NCBI GenBank assembly: GCA_031288855.1
Contig: JAITQQ010000031.1
Span: 1-8,552, forward strand
Direction: 5' to 3'
DNA length: 8,552 nucleotides
Source: Prevotellaceae bacterium
Lineage (GTDB): Bacteria > Bacteroidota > Bacteroidia > Bacteroidales > UBA932
This document shows positions 1-6,469 of the stretch, piece by piece. The stretch's first letter is position 1; every line of letters begins with the position of its first letter. The notes under the pieces were generated by a model, which made no database searches, was not told the DNA's origin, and saw nothing but the letters and a program-made list of their open reading frames with translations. Both the position numbers and the translations under genes were made by a program.

Positions 1-238
1 TGAAATAACTCATGCATACGATGGGTGGTATTTATCAAACACCTACAGCATCGAACTCGCTGGCTTCGCTCAGCTCTTCGGCCCAACTCGCTCGACCGAT
101 CGCAACCCGCCCGGCAAACTTAACGGTCTTTCAGTGTGTTGTGTAATGAATTATTAGTCCATTTACTTTTTTTGCTTTACTTACCGCCGCCCGAAATCTG
201 CAAACTTAAGGTCGCGGCGTGGCAAAAACGACTGGGGG

Positions 239-257
239 CTGTTCGCCAAATGAACAG
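239..257 (-). terminator. Weak candidate hairpin terminator for the ppi-pheS unit
   Basis: A 6-bp perfect inverted repeat (ctgttc at 239-244, gaacag at 252-257) with a 7-nt loop lies about 135 nt past the pheS stop codon. Read on the minus strand it is followed by a C-run and then, about 10 nt later, by five T residues. The T-tract is not adjacent to the stem, so this is a poor match to a classical intrinsic terminator. It is simply the best hairpin seen downstream of pheS. Confidence 0.22.
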
Positions 258-354
258 TGACAATTAAGAAATAAAATGCCGTTAAATTGTGTAAAATTTA
301 TTTTTTGTGGTACTTCCGGGATGTTCCGCAACCGCCAATCGGTAATGATTAATT

Positions 355-391
355 GTTTTCCGTTCACCGTTTCCCGTTTTCCGTTCACCGT
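355..391 (-). repeat. 7-bp degenerate tandem repeat (ACGGnnA, five units)
   Basis: Read on the minus strand, the block consists of five consecutive heptamers, ACGGTGA, ACGGAAA, ACGGGAA, ACGGTGA and ACGGAAA, followed by AC. On the plus strand this appears as a perfect 16-bp direct repeat (gttttccgttcaccgt at 355-370 and 376-391) with a 21-bp period. It starts 1 nt after the pheS stop codon. Function is unknown. It could be a simple-sequence expansion or part of a larger dispersed intergenic element. Confidence 0.8.
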
Positions 392-392
392 G

Positions 393-1412
393 CTACGCTG
401 TGGCAAACTGCTGAAGAAAGCGGATGTCGTTTTCGAAATAGTGGCGCAAGTCGCGTACGTGCCATTTCAGCATGGCAATGCGCTCAATGCCCATGCCGAA
501 TGCAAAACCTGTATATTTTTTTGAGTCGATGTTCGAAGCCTCCAGTACGTTGGGGTCTACCATGCCGCAACCCATAATCTCGAGCCAACCGGTGTATTTG
601 CACACATTGCAGCCTTTACCTTTGCAAATGTTGCAACTCACATCCACTTCGGCGCTGGGCTCTGTGAAGGGAAAGTACGATGGGCGCAGCCTGATTTGCA
701 CATCTTCGCCGAAGAACTCGCGGGCAAAATACAAAATAGATTGCTTCATGTCGGCAAACGACACGTTTTCGTCAATGTATAATCCTTCTACCTGATGAAA
801 AATACAGTGTGCACGCGCTGAAATGGCTTCGTTGCGGAACACGCGCCCCGGGCAAATAATGCGGATGGGCGGTTTGCAGCGCTCCATCTCCCGCACCTGC
901 ACTGAGCTGGTGTGGGTGCGCAGCAACACAGGATTGTCGCCTGTAGTTATGAAAAATGTATCTTGCATGTCGCGTGCCGGATGTTCGGGTGGAAAATTTA
1001 ATGCGCCGAACACGTGGTAGTCGTCTTCTATTTCTGGGCCTTCCGCTACCGTGTAACCCAACGTTTTGACAATGTCAATAATTTCGTTTCGCACGATGGA
1101 AAGCGGATGACGCGCACCCAGCGGCGCGGGCTCGCCCGGTAGGGTAGCGTCGAAAGCCTGTTTGTGGCCGTCGTGACTTTCCAAACTTTCGCGCAGTGCA
1201 TTGATTTTTTCGATGGCGGCCTGTTTCAGGGAATTTATTTGTTGTCCAAACTTCCGTTTTTCTTCCGCGCCCACTTGCCGGAATTCTTCAAACAGCAAAG
1301 TGATGCTGCCCTTCTTCCCAAGCCAGCCCACGCGTAGCGCTTCTATCTCGTCTTTGCTTTTGGCCGCAAGGTTTTCAATTTCCGCCAACAGCCGGGTTAT
1401 TTTCTCGTGCAT
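393..1412 (-). CDS. pheS: Phenylalanine--tRNA ligase alpha subunit
   Basis: This is the catalytic alpha chain of the (alpha-beta)2 phenylalanyl-tRNA synthetase, a cytoplasmic class II enzyme that activates phenylalanine with ATP and charges tRNA-Phe. The 339-residue length is normal for the family. Residues 1-90 form the Lys/Glu-rich N-terminal helical arm. The catalytic core runs from the HPL at 102-104: motif 1 around 107-146, motif 2 with FRNE at 192-195 and FHQVEG at 205-210, and motif 3 with GFAFGMGIER at 302-311. Ala304 in GFAFG corresponds to the amino-acid pocket alanine (Ala294 in E. coli). Between motifs 2 and 3 sits a four-cysteine group, C260-x2-C263-x4-C268-x2-C271, that could bind zinc and is absent from the E. 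coli protein. The gene begins 8 nt after the cyclophilin stop and is probably co-transcribed with it. The beta-subunit gene pheT is not in the window. Confidence 0.98.
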   Translation of the reverse strand: MHEKITRLLAEIENLAAKSKDEIEALRVGWLGKKGSITLLFEEFRQVGAEEKRKFGQQINSLKQAAIEKINALRESLESHDGHKQAFDATLPGEPAPLGARHPLSIVRNEIIDIVKTLGYTVAEGPEIEDDYHVFGALNFPPEHPARDMQDTFFITTGDNPVLLRTHTSSVQVREMERCKPPIRIICPGRVFRNEAISARAHCIFHQVEGLYIDENVSFADMKQSILYFAREFFGEDVQIRLRPSYFPFTEPSAEVDVSCNICKGKGCNVCKYTGWLEIMGCGMVDPNVLEASNIDSKKYTGFAFGMGIERIAMLKWHVRDLRHYFENDIRFLQQFATA

Positions 1413-1420
1413 CTGGCGCG

Positions 1421-2095
1421 TTATTTTTTGGCCGGTTTAATGGCGATAATGAAAATATCTTTCACAGGGCGGTCGCCGGAATCGGTGGCGGCTGCGGCTA
1501 TTTTGTCGATTACGTCAAGCCCGCTGATTGTTTCGCCAAACACCGTGTAAGCGCCATCTAATTGCGAACAGGTAGCTGCATTCTCGACAATGTAAAATTG
1601 TGACCCCGACGATGCTTTTTTCGGATTCACCTGATCGCCTTGGCGGGCTGCCGCCAACGCGCCTTTCTTGTGTTTATACTGCGAACGGAATTCCGCATCC
1701 ACCGTATAGCCCGGCCCGCCTGCGCCATACCGGGCGCCGGGTTTCGGGTCTTTCGAAGCGGGGTCGCCGGCTTGAATCATAAAGCCTTTGATGACCCGGT
1801 GGAAAATTATTCCGTCGTAAAAGTTTTCAGCCGCCAATTTTAAAAAATTATCGCGGTGCAACGGTGTTTCTTTGTAAAGTTTAATGGTGATAGTGCCTTC
1901 ACTCGTCTGTATGTCCAACAGCGGCTCTTCGCCAAGCGCGGCCGGGTCAAATGATAATTTTTTTTCCTCCATGGTTGTGGCTGTTTGTTTTTCTTTTTCT
2001 ACTGTTTCGGTTTTTTTATTTGTGTTTTTCGGATTGTTTCCGCACGATACAAATACTAAAATCAACGCGGAAAGAAATATACCTCTTGTTTTCAT
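1421..2095 (-). CDS. Cyclophilin-type peptidyl-prolyl isomerase, lipoprotein
   Basis: This is a predicted exported cyclophilin that catalyses cis-trans isomerisation of peptidyl-proline bonds in envelope proteins. Residues 1-18 form a lipoprotein signal peptide: basic MKTR, a hydrophobic stretch, then lipobox F15-V-S-C18. Residues 20-48 are a Lys/Thr/Glu-rich linker. The cyclophilin domain spans about 57-221, with FHRVIKGFMIQAGD at 98-111 (Arg100 catalytic, Phe105, Met106, Gln108), AGGPGY at 125-130 and SQFYIV at 165-170. At the positions of human CypA Trp121 and His126 there are Gln178 and Tyr183, so low cyclosporin affinity is likely (inference). The residues after Cys18 are not acidic, which argues against the acidic Bacteroidetes surface-export signal and for a periplasmic-facing anchor. 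It is the first gene of a two-gene unit with pheS. The start at 2095 is supported by the signal peptide. Confidence 0.93.
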   Translation of the reverse strand: MKTRGIFLSALILVFVSCGNNPKNTNKKTETVEKEKQTATTMEEKKLSFDPAALGEEPLLDIQTSEGTITIKLYKETPLHRDNFLKLAAENFYDGIIFHRVIKGFMIQAGDPASKDPKPGARYGAGGPGYTVDAEFRSQYKHKKGALAAARQGDQVNPKKASSGSQFYIVENAATCSQLDGAYTVFGETISGLDVIDKIAAAATDSGDRPVKDIFIIAIKPAKK

Positions 2096-2120
2096 ATCTC
2101 GACAATTTTATGTATTTTTG
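2090..2120 (+). promoter_or_regulatory. Candidate promoter for the patatin-flippase-dut unit
   Basis: TATTTTTG at 2113-2120 matches the TAnnTTTG (-7) box. The upstream element is weak: TTTC at 2090-2093 is at the right spacing (19 nt) but imperfect, while the perfect TTG at 2086-2088 is 24 nt away. Transcription would start near 2127, giving a leader of about 65 nt. The upstream element would overlap the first codons of the divergent cyclophilin gene. Confidence 0.42.
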
Positions 2121-2191
2121 ACATTTATTTGTTTGCAAAATTAGGGTAATTTCTACGAATAACCAAAATAAAAGTGTTTTTACGTTAAAAA
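2096..2191. promoter_or_regulatory. Divergent intergenic promoter region
   Basis: This 96-bp AT-rich gap separates the minus-strand ppi-pheS unit from the plus-strand patatin unit, so it should hold promoters for both. TAnnTTTG boxes are visible on each strand and are given as separate entries. A near-palindromic T5/A5 stretch (2177-2192) lies directly before the patatin start codon. No Shine-Dalgarno sequence precedes either start. Confidence 0.7.
2136..2167 (-). promoter_or_regulatory. Bacteroidetes-type promoter for ppi-pheS
   Basis: On the minus strand, TTTG (2167-2164) is followed after 20 nt by TAATTTTG (2143-2136). This fits the Bacteroidetes primary sigma consensus of TTTG about 20 nt ahead of TAnnTTTG. 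Transcription would start near 2130, leaving a leader of about 35 nt before the cyclophilin ATG. The start point is inferred from box position only. Confidence 0.6.
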
Positions 2192-4507
2192 ATGAAGCGG
2201 TTGGCGATATTCATGCTGTGTTTCTGCTTGGGTGTTCAGGGTTTTTCGCAACGAGTGGGGCTGGTGCTGAGCGGCGGCGGGGCTAGAGGCCTGGCGCATA
2301 TCGGCGTGATTCAAGCCCTCGAAGAAAACGGCATTCCCATCGATTACGTGGCGGGCACTTCTATGGGCGCTATTGTGGCTTCTCTCTACGCCATCGGCTA
2401 CTCGCCCGAAGAGATGGTTACGCTGATGCAGTCCGAAGATTTTACGTCGTGGTACAAAGGACAGGTGCTCGAAAAAGACCAGACTTATTTGTTTCGCCGC
2501 GAGCCCACGCCGGAAATGTTTTCCTTGTGGCTTCACTCCAAAAGTTTCAAGCCGAACGTGCCCACCAGTTTTGTTTCTCCCTACCAAATGGACCTTGCCG
2601 TGTTGGAGCTGTATTCGGCCGCTGATGCGGCGGCAAAAGGTAATTTCGACAGCCTGATGGTGCCGTTTCGTTGTGTCGCGTCTGATATTGTGAAGAAAAA
2701 ACCGGTGGTGTCGCGCAACGGAAACCTCGGCATAGCCGTGCGTGCGTCGATGTCTTATCCGTTTTACTTCAAAGGGGTAAAAGAAGATTCTACCATCTTG
2801 TTCGACGGCGGATTTTACAATAATTTTCCATGGAACGTGATGGTGCAGGACTTCAACCCTGACCTTATCATTGGCGTGAAGGTGAGCAACAATCCGAAAA
2901 ATCCCGATGAGGACAATATTTTCACGCAAATTGAAAATATGCTCATGTTTGAAACCAATTACGACCTTCCCGAAGACAAGGGCGTAATGATTGACATCAC
3001 GCTGAGCAACGTGTCGCTGCTTGATTTCAGCAAGGTACTTCAACTTTCCGGCATTGGTTATAACAAGGCGTTGCAAAAAGTAGACACCATAAAACAACGA
3101 CTGGGTATTCGCCGCATATCGCGGGGAGAGGTAAACAGCAAGCGGCTGGCGTTTCGCGAAAAAACGCCGGAGTTGAGGTTTAAAAATGTAAATATAAGTG
3201 GAGATGTTTCCCGTTTGCAAAATTCTTTCCTCGGCCGCATGGTGCGGGGAGATAAGCATGAAGTAATGAATTTCCAACAGGTCAAGCGGCATTATTTCAG
3301 GGCTGTTGCGTCGAACAATGTGAATGTGTTTTTCCCCTGGGCGACTTACATAGATTCCACCGGCCTTTTCGATATTAATTTACGTGTAACCCGTGCCGCC
3401 CAGTTCAGGATAGCCCTTGGGGGCAACCTGTCGTCGTCGTCTTTAAACCAATTATACCTGGGTTTGGAGTGGCATCACTTTGCCAATAACATGGGTTTTG
3501 CTTATCTCAACATGAACATCGGGCGTTTCTTTATGGGCGGCCGCATAGGATGGAGGGGTTACTTCGATGTTTATCCGCTATATTTTTATGAAGTGGAAGG
3601 AAATATTTTGCAATACGATTACTACACCGGCGCACAAGACCTCGTGTTTTTCGATAAGCGGCCAAGCTACTTGCAGGAATCCGACCGGTACGGCAGTTTC
3701 TCTTTGGGCGTTCCGCTTTCCGACAGGCAGAATATGAACGTCAAGTTGGGCTTTTCCACAGGTGCGCTTCGCGACGATTATTTTGAGGTGCAAGATTTTA
3801 CTTCGTCCGATACGACCGACCAGACACACTTTAACTATTACTCCCCGCACTTTATTATTGAGCGGAACACGCTTAATTATCGTCAATATGCCACACTCGG
3901 CAAAAAGCAACACATGAGTATACGATATGTTACGGGCAAGGAAAGACACATTGCCGGCAACCTGTCGAGAGGTTACGGCGCGCAGAACACCGAAAATGAA
4001 ATTAATGTTTCCCATCAATGGATTGGCGCACGGTTGTTGAGTGAAGCGTATTTTTCCATTGACAACCATTTCTCCCTGGGGACATATTTTGATGTGGTAT
4101 ATTCTAACAAATCGACATTCGGCGATTATTTTTCCACCATGCTGTCGCTGCCTGCATTTGCCCCGACGCCGCACAGCAGCTCGCTTTTTTTACCCCAATA
4201 TCGCGCCAATACGTTTGCAGGTTTTGGCTTGATGCCTACCGTTTTCCTCACCCAGAAAACGATATTGCAATTAGGCGGCTATGTGTTCCAACCTTACCGG
4301 AACATTACATCGGTTAACAGCGACAAAGTGACTTACTCCGAACCTTTATCAGACCGCGCTTATATGGCCATGGGCGCATTGGTATGGCACACGCCTGTAG
4401 GCCCGTTGAGCTTCTCGGCAAATTATTACAGCAAGGCCGAGACCAACTGGTACTTCCAGTTGAATTTGGGGTATTTATTGTTTAATAAAAAAGGACTCGA
4501 TTATTAA
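2192..4507 (+). CDS. Patatin-like phospholipase fused to Omp85-type outer-membrane barrel
   Basis: This 771-residue exported protein has a signal peptide (about 1-20, ending GFSQ), an N-terminal patatin lipase domain (about 21-300) and a C-terminal outer-membrane module. The patatin signature is complete: oxyanion loop GGGARG at 28-33, nucleophile motif GTSMG at 55-59 with Ser57, and DGG at 205-207 with Asp205 completing the Ser-Asp dyad. Residues about 328-402 resemble a single POTRA domain. Residues 403-771 are rich in alternating aromatic and polar strands, as in a beta-barrel, and a final strand QLNLGYLLF lies near the C-terminus. The architecture matches type Vd autotransporters such as PlpD of Pseudomonas, and such fusions are common in Bacteroidota. 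Likely activity is acyl-ester hydrolysis of phospholipids; the substrate, and whether the lipase is exposed or released, cannot be read from sequence. Its stop overlaps the flippase start by 1 nt (TAATG). Confidence 0.92.
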   Translation: MKRLAIFMLCFCLGVQGFSQRVGLVLSGGGARGLAHIGVIQALEENGIPIDYVAGTSMGAIVASLYAIGYSPEEMVTLMQSEDFTSWYKGQVLEKDQTYLFRREPTPEMFSLWLHSKSFKPNVPTSFVSPYQMDLAVLELYSAADAAAKGNFDSLMVPFRCVASDIVKKKPVVSRNGNLGIAVRASMSYPFYFKGVKEDSTILFDGGFYNNFPWNVMVQDFNPDLIIGVKVSNNPKNPDEDNIFTQIENMLMFETNYDLPEDKGVMIDITLSNVSLLDFSKVLQLSGIGYNKALQKVDTIKQRLGIRRISRGEVNSKRLAFREKTPELRFKNVNISGDVSRLQNSFLGRMVRGDKHEVMNFQQVKRHYFRAVASNNVNVFFPWATYIDSTGLFDINLRVTRAAQFRIALGGNLSSSSLNQLYLGLEWHHFANNMGFAYLNMNIGRFFMGGRIGWRGYFDVYPLYFYEVEGNILQYDYYTGAQDLVFFDKRPSYLQESDRYGSFSLGVPLSDRQNMNVKLGFSTGALRDDYFEVQDFTSSDTTDQTHFNYYSPHFIIERNTLNYRQYATLGKKQHMSIRYVTGKERHIAGNLSRGYGAQNTENEINVSHQWIGARLLSEAYFSIDNHFSLGTYFDVVYSNKSTFGDYFSTMLSLPAFAPTPHSSSLFLPQYRANTFAGFGLMPTVFLTQKTILQLGGYVFQPYRNITSVNSDKVTYSEPLSDRAYMAMGALVWHTPVGPLSFSANYYSKAETNWYFQLNLGYLLFNKKGLDY

Positions 4508-5994
4508 TGGCAACTCCGTTGAAACGATTAGCAAGCGAAACCGCCACCTATGGGGTGAGCACTATTCTTGCCCGCGTATTAAATTTTCTCTTTGTGCCCA
4601 TCTACACCCGCATGCTCACGCCGGGCGATTACGGCATCGCCACTGACTTTCTGGCCTACATCGCCATTTTGCAGGTGTTGCTTGCCATGGGCATGGAAAC
4701 CGGAAGCCTTCGCTACGCCAACAAAAGCGATAAACCCCGCGAAGTATTTTCGACCGTGCTTGTGTTCATGGCTGTGGTGGCCGGCGTGTTCTTTGCGCTG
4801 TCGGCCTTCTGGTCGAACGACATTGCCCGGTGGCTGCATTACGACGGATACCAGGTGTGCATTATTTATGTCGGCGGTATTCTTGCCATCGACAGTTTTA
4901 CCGCCATCCTGTTTGCCCGCCTGCGCTTCGAATACCGTGCAGTGAAATTTACCGTTCTCAAATCGATAAAAATAGGCACCGAATTAGGGTTTAACTTTTT
5001 ACTTTTTTTCGCTGCGCCCGCCTATTTCGCCGCACATCCACAATCATGGCTGCTGCACTTTGTGTCGGCAACCCCCGATTTCAGTTACATCCTGTTTTCT
5101 ATTTTCCTCAGTTGCGTAGTATCCTTCATTCTTTTTATTCCCGACTTGTGGAAAATCAAAATTAAATTCGACAAGGCGCTGTGGCGGCAGATGATGATTT
5201 ATTCCATTCCGCTGATGATTGCCGGCTTGCCGGGCGTAGCCAACGAATTTATCGACCGGATATTATTCCGCTACTTCTTGCCCGAAAACGTGGCGTGGCA
5301 AGGCCAGTTGGGTATTTTTCAAGCCGGCGTAAAAATTGCCGTGCTGATGTCGCTTTTCATACAAATGTTCCGCTATGCCGCCGAGCCGCACTTTTTCGCC
5401 GGCGAAAAAAACAAACAAGCGCCCATACACCTCGCCATTGTCATGAACCACTTCACGGCGTTCTGCATGGTCATCTTTCTGTTCGTCATGTTTTACATCG
5501 ACGCCATCGGCCTCCTGCTGGGAAAAAATTTCAGGACAGGCCTCGACATTGTGCCCATCATGCTGGGCGCATACGTGCTGTTGGGTATGTCGTTCAACAT
5601 TTCCATGTGGTATAAACTGTCGGGCAAAACCAAATATGCCGTGTACATCACCACTGCCGGATTGTTGGTAACACTGCTCATCAACGTGCTCTTCATGCCG
5701 GTTTACGGCTATCATGCCGCAGCGTGGGGGCATTTCTTCAGCTACCTCGTTATGGTAATTCTTAGCGCATGGCTCGGCGCAAAACATTATCCTATTCCTT
5801 ACAATTGGCTAAAACTTTGGGCTTACATTTCGGTAGCGCTGGCGTTGTTTTTCTTCAGCGCATGGCTCAACGTGCCGGCGTTGTGGACCAAATGGCTCAT
5901 CAATACCGTGCTGTTGGCGGCCTACATCGCTTTTTGGTTTCGGTGCGAAAAAATAAATCCGATACACGTAATAAAAAGAAATAATTTATCATGA
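4507..5994 (+). CDS. Polysaccharide/lipid-linked oligosaccharide flippase (MOP superfamily)
   Basis: This 495-residue integral inner-membrane protein has about 12-14 hydrophobic segments (for example 14-34, 46-66, 82-102, 115-137, 158-176, 192-212, 228-245, 268-288, 312-335, 347-367, 377-397, 405-424, 436-456 and 463-480). The N-terminal pattern, in which [18 protein letters not shown] leads into [16 protein letters not shown], is typical of the PST/Wzx branch of the MOP superfamily, which moves undecaprenyl-linked sugars or similar lipid-linked intermediates across the membrane. The mid-protein segment [14 protein letters not shown] (246-259) fits the start of the second half of the two-lobed fold. 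The substrate is unknown: no glycosyltransferase or polymerase gene is adjacent, so it need not belong to an O-antigen cluster. Its start overlaps the patatin stop by 1 nt and its end overlaps dut by 4 nt (ATGA), implying translational coupling across all three genes. A MurJ-like role is possible but less favoured. Confidence 0.88.
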   Translation: MATPLKRLASETATYGVSTILARVLNFLFVPIYTRMLTPGDYGIATDFLAYIAILQVLLAMGMETGSLRYANKSDKPREVFSTVLVFMAVVAGVFFALSAFWSNDIARWLHYDGYQVCIIYVGGILAIDSFTAILFARLRFEYRAVKFTVLKSIKIGTELGFNFLLFFAAPAYFAAHPQSWLLHFVSATPDFSYILFSIFLSCVVSFILFIPDLWKIKIKFDKALWRQMMIYSIPLMIAGLPGVANEFIDRILFRYFLPENVAWQGQLGIFQAGVKIAVLMSLFIQMFRYAAEPHFFAGEKNKQAPIHLAIVMNHFTAFCMVIFLFVMFYIDAIGLLLGKNFRTGLDIVPIMLGAYVLLGMSFNISMWYKLSGKTKYAVYITTAGLLVTLLINVLFMPVYGYHAAAWGHFFSYLVMVILSAWLGAKHYPIPYNWLKLWAYISVALALFFFSAWLNVPALWTKWLINTVLLAAYIAFWFRCEKINPIHVIKRNNLS

Positions 5995-6428
5995 CACAAG
6001 TAAAAATTGTTAACCAGTCGCCTTTCGAACTTCCGGCTTACGCCACTTCTTCTTCTGCAGGCATGGATTTACGCGCCAACCTTAGCGCGCCTTTAACCCT
6101 CAAACCCTTGCAGCGCGCCATGATACCTACCGGTTTATTCATCGAACTGCCGCAAGGATATGAAGCGCAAATCCGCCCGCGCAGCGGGCTCGCCGCAAAG
6201 CACGGCATCTCCTTGCTCAACACGCCCGGCACTATTGACGCCGACTACCGCGGAGAAATTAAACTCATCGTCGTAAACCTCTCCGACGAGGATTTTTTAT
6301 TGAATCCCGGCGAACGGATTGCACAAATGATTATCAGCCAATACGAAAAAATTGAATGGCTGCCCGTGAAAGCCCTCGCGGAAAGCGAACGCGGCGCCGG
6401 CGGGTTCGGGTCGACAGGCACGAAATAG
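5991..6428 (+). CDS. dut: Deoxyuridine 5'-triphosphate nucleotidohydrolase (dUTPase)
   Basis: This trimeric cytoplasmic enzyme hydrolyses dUTP to dUMP and pyrophosphate, keeping uracil out of DNA and feeding thymidylate synthesis. All five dUTPase motifs are present in the 145 residues: I, AGMDLRA at 23-29; II, RPRSGLA at 62-68; III, from [12 protein letters not shown] at 77-88 to VVN at 94-96, with catalytic Asp83 and the uracil-pocket Tyr86; [11 protein letters not shown] at 107-115; V, the glycine-rich [10 protein letters not shown] at 134-143, whose Phe139 stacks on the base in this family. Length is normal and no residue is missing. The ATG lies inside the flippase stop region (4-nt overlap), and there is no Shine-Dalgarno match, so translation is probably coupled. 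It is the last gene of the first plus-strand unit; a new promoter box appears 11 nt after its stop. Confidence 0.98.
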   Translation: MTQVKIVNQSPFELPAYATSSSAGMDLRANLSAPLTLKPLQRAMIPTGLFIELPQGYEAQIRPRSGLAAKHGISLLNTPGTIDADYRGEIKLIVVNLSDEDFLLNPGERIAQMIISQYEKIEWLPVKALAESERGAGGFGSTGTK

Positions 6429-6438
6429 AAAAAAGTAT

Positions 6439-6446
6439 TAACTTTG
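6439..6446 (+). promoter_or_regulatory. TAnnTTTG (-7) promoter box for panC-panD
   Basis: TAACTTTG, in the context attaactttgcatta, is a perfect match to the Bacteroidetes -7 box and continues into the frequently seen GCA. It lies in the 41-nt gap between dut and panC. No good TTTG is visible 19-21 nt upstream, where the sequence is still dut coding. A start near 6453 would leave a leader of only about 16 nt before the panC ATG. No terminator hairpin was seen between dut and panC, so read-through from the upstream unit is also possible. Confidence 0.65.
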
Positions 6447-6469
6447 CATTAAAATGAAACAACATTCTA

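Larger units (their letters stand above)
1..392. other. Non-coding region downstream of pheS
   Basis: No gene can be supported here. Positions 1-120 are GC-rich and contain an 8-bp direct repeat (aactcgct at 54-61 and 85-92) and a cgatcg palindrome at 97-102. Positions 121-350 are mostly AT-rich. The block is open on the plus strand from 2 to a TAG at 155-157 (51 codons) and on the minus strand between stops at 131-133 and 35-37 (31 codons). Neither frame gives a recognisable domain. The plus frame could be the tail of a gene starting before the window, but the peptide resembles translated intergenic sequence. The window edge prevents a decision. Confidence 0.5.

Noticed and set aside
185..219. 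Inverted repeat cgccgc / gcggcg
   Set aside because: The 6-bp stem encloses a 23-nt unpaired loop and has no adjacent T-tract; likely chance.
283..306. AT-only hairpin (taaatt/aattta) followed by six T residues on the plus strand
   Set aside because: The stem is six A-T pairs with no G-C pair, so it is too weak for an intrinsic terminator, and there is no plus-strand gene upstream that it would serve with confidence.
206..406. 66-codon minus-strand open frame overlapping the pheS end and the heptamer repeat
   Set aside because: Its peptide is largely a translation of the 7-bp repeat (VNGKRETVNGK) and it overlaps the end of pheS in another frame; no domain or initiation context.
2177..2192. 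Near-palindrome ttttt-acgtt-aaaaa just before the patatin start
   Set aside because: Five A-T pairs only; typical of AT-rich Bacteroidetes leaders and too weak to call a regulatory hairpin.
2180..3292. 370-codon minus-strand open frame opposite the patatin gene
   Set aside because: It is antisense to a complete patatin domain with intact catalytic motifs. Its translation is His/Arg-rich with no recognisable family, as expected for a shadow frame opposite a coding strand.
3578..4174. 198-codon minus-strand open frame opposite the barrel domain
   Set aside because: Lies wholly inside the patatin-barrel gene, has no recognisable motif and no promoter box; treated as a shadow.
5263..5787. 174-codon minus-strand open frame opposite the flippase
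   Set aside because: The His/Glu-rich translation is a mirror of hydrophobic membrane-segment codons; no family resemblance.
6454..6469. Alternative upstream ATG for panC at 6454
   Set aside because: It is 16 nt upstream and out of frame with the conserved PanC sequence; the 6470 start gives the expected N-terminus.
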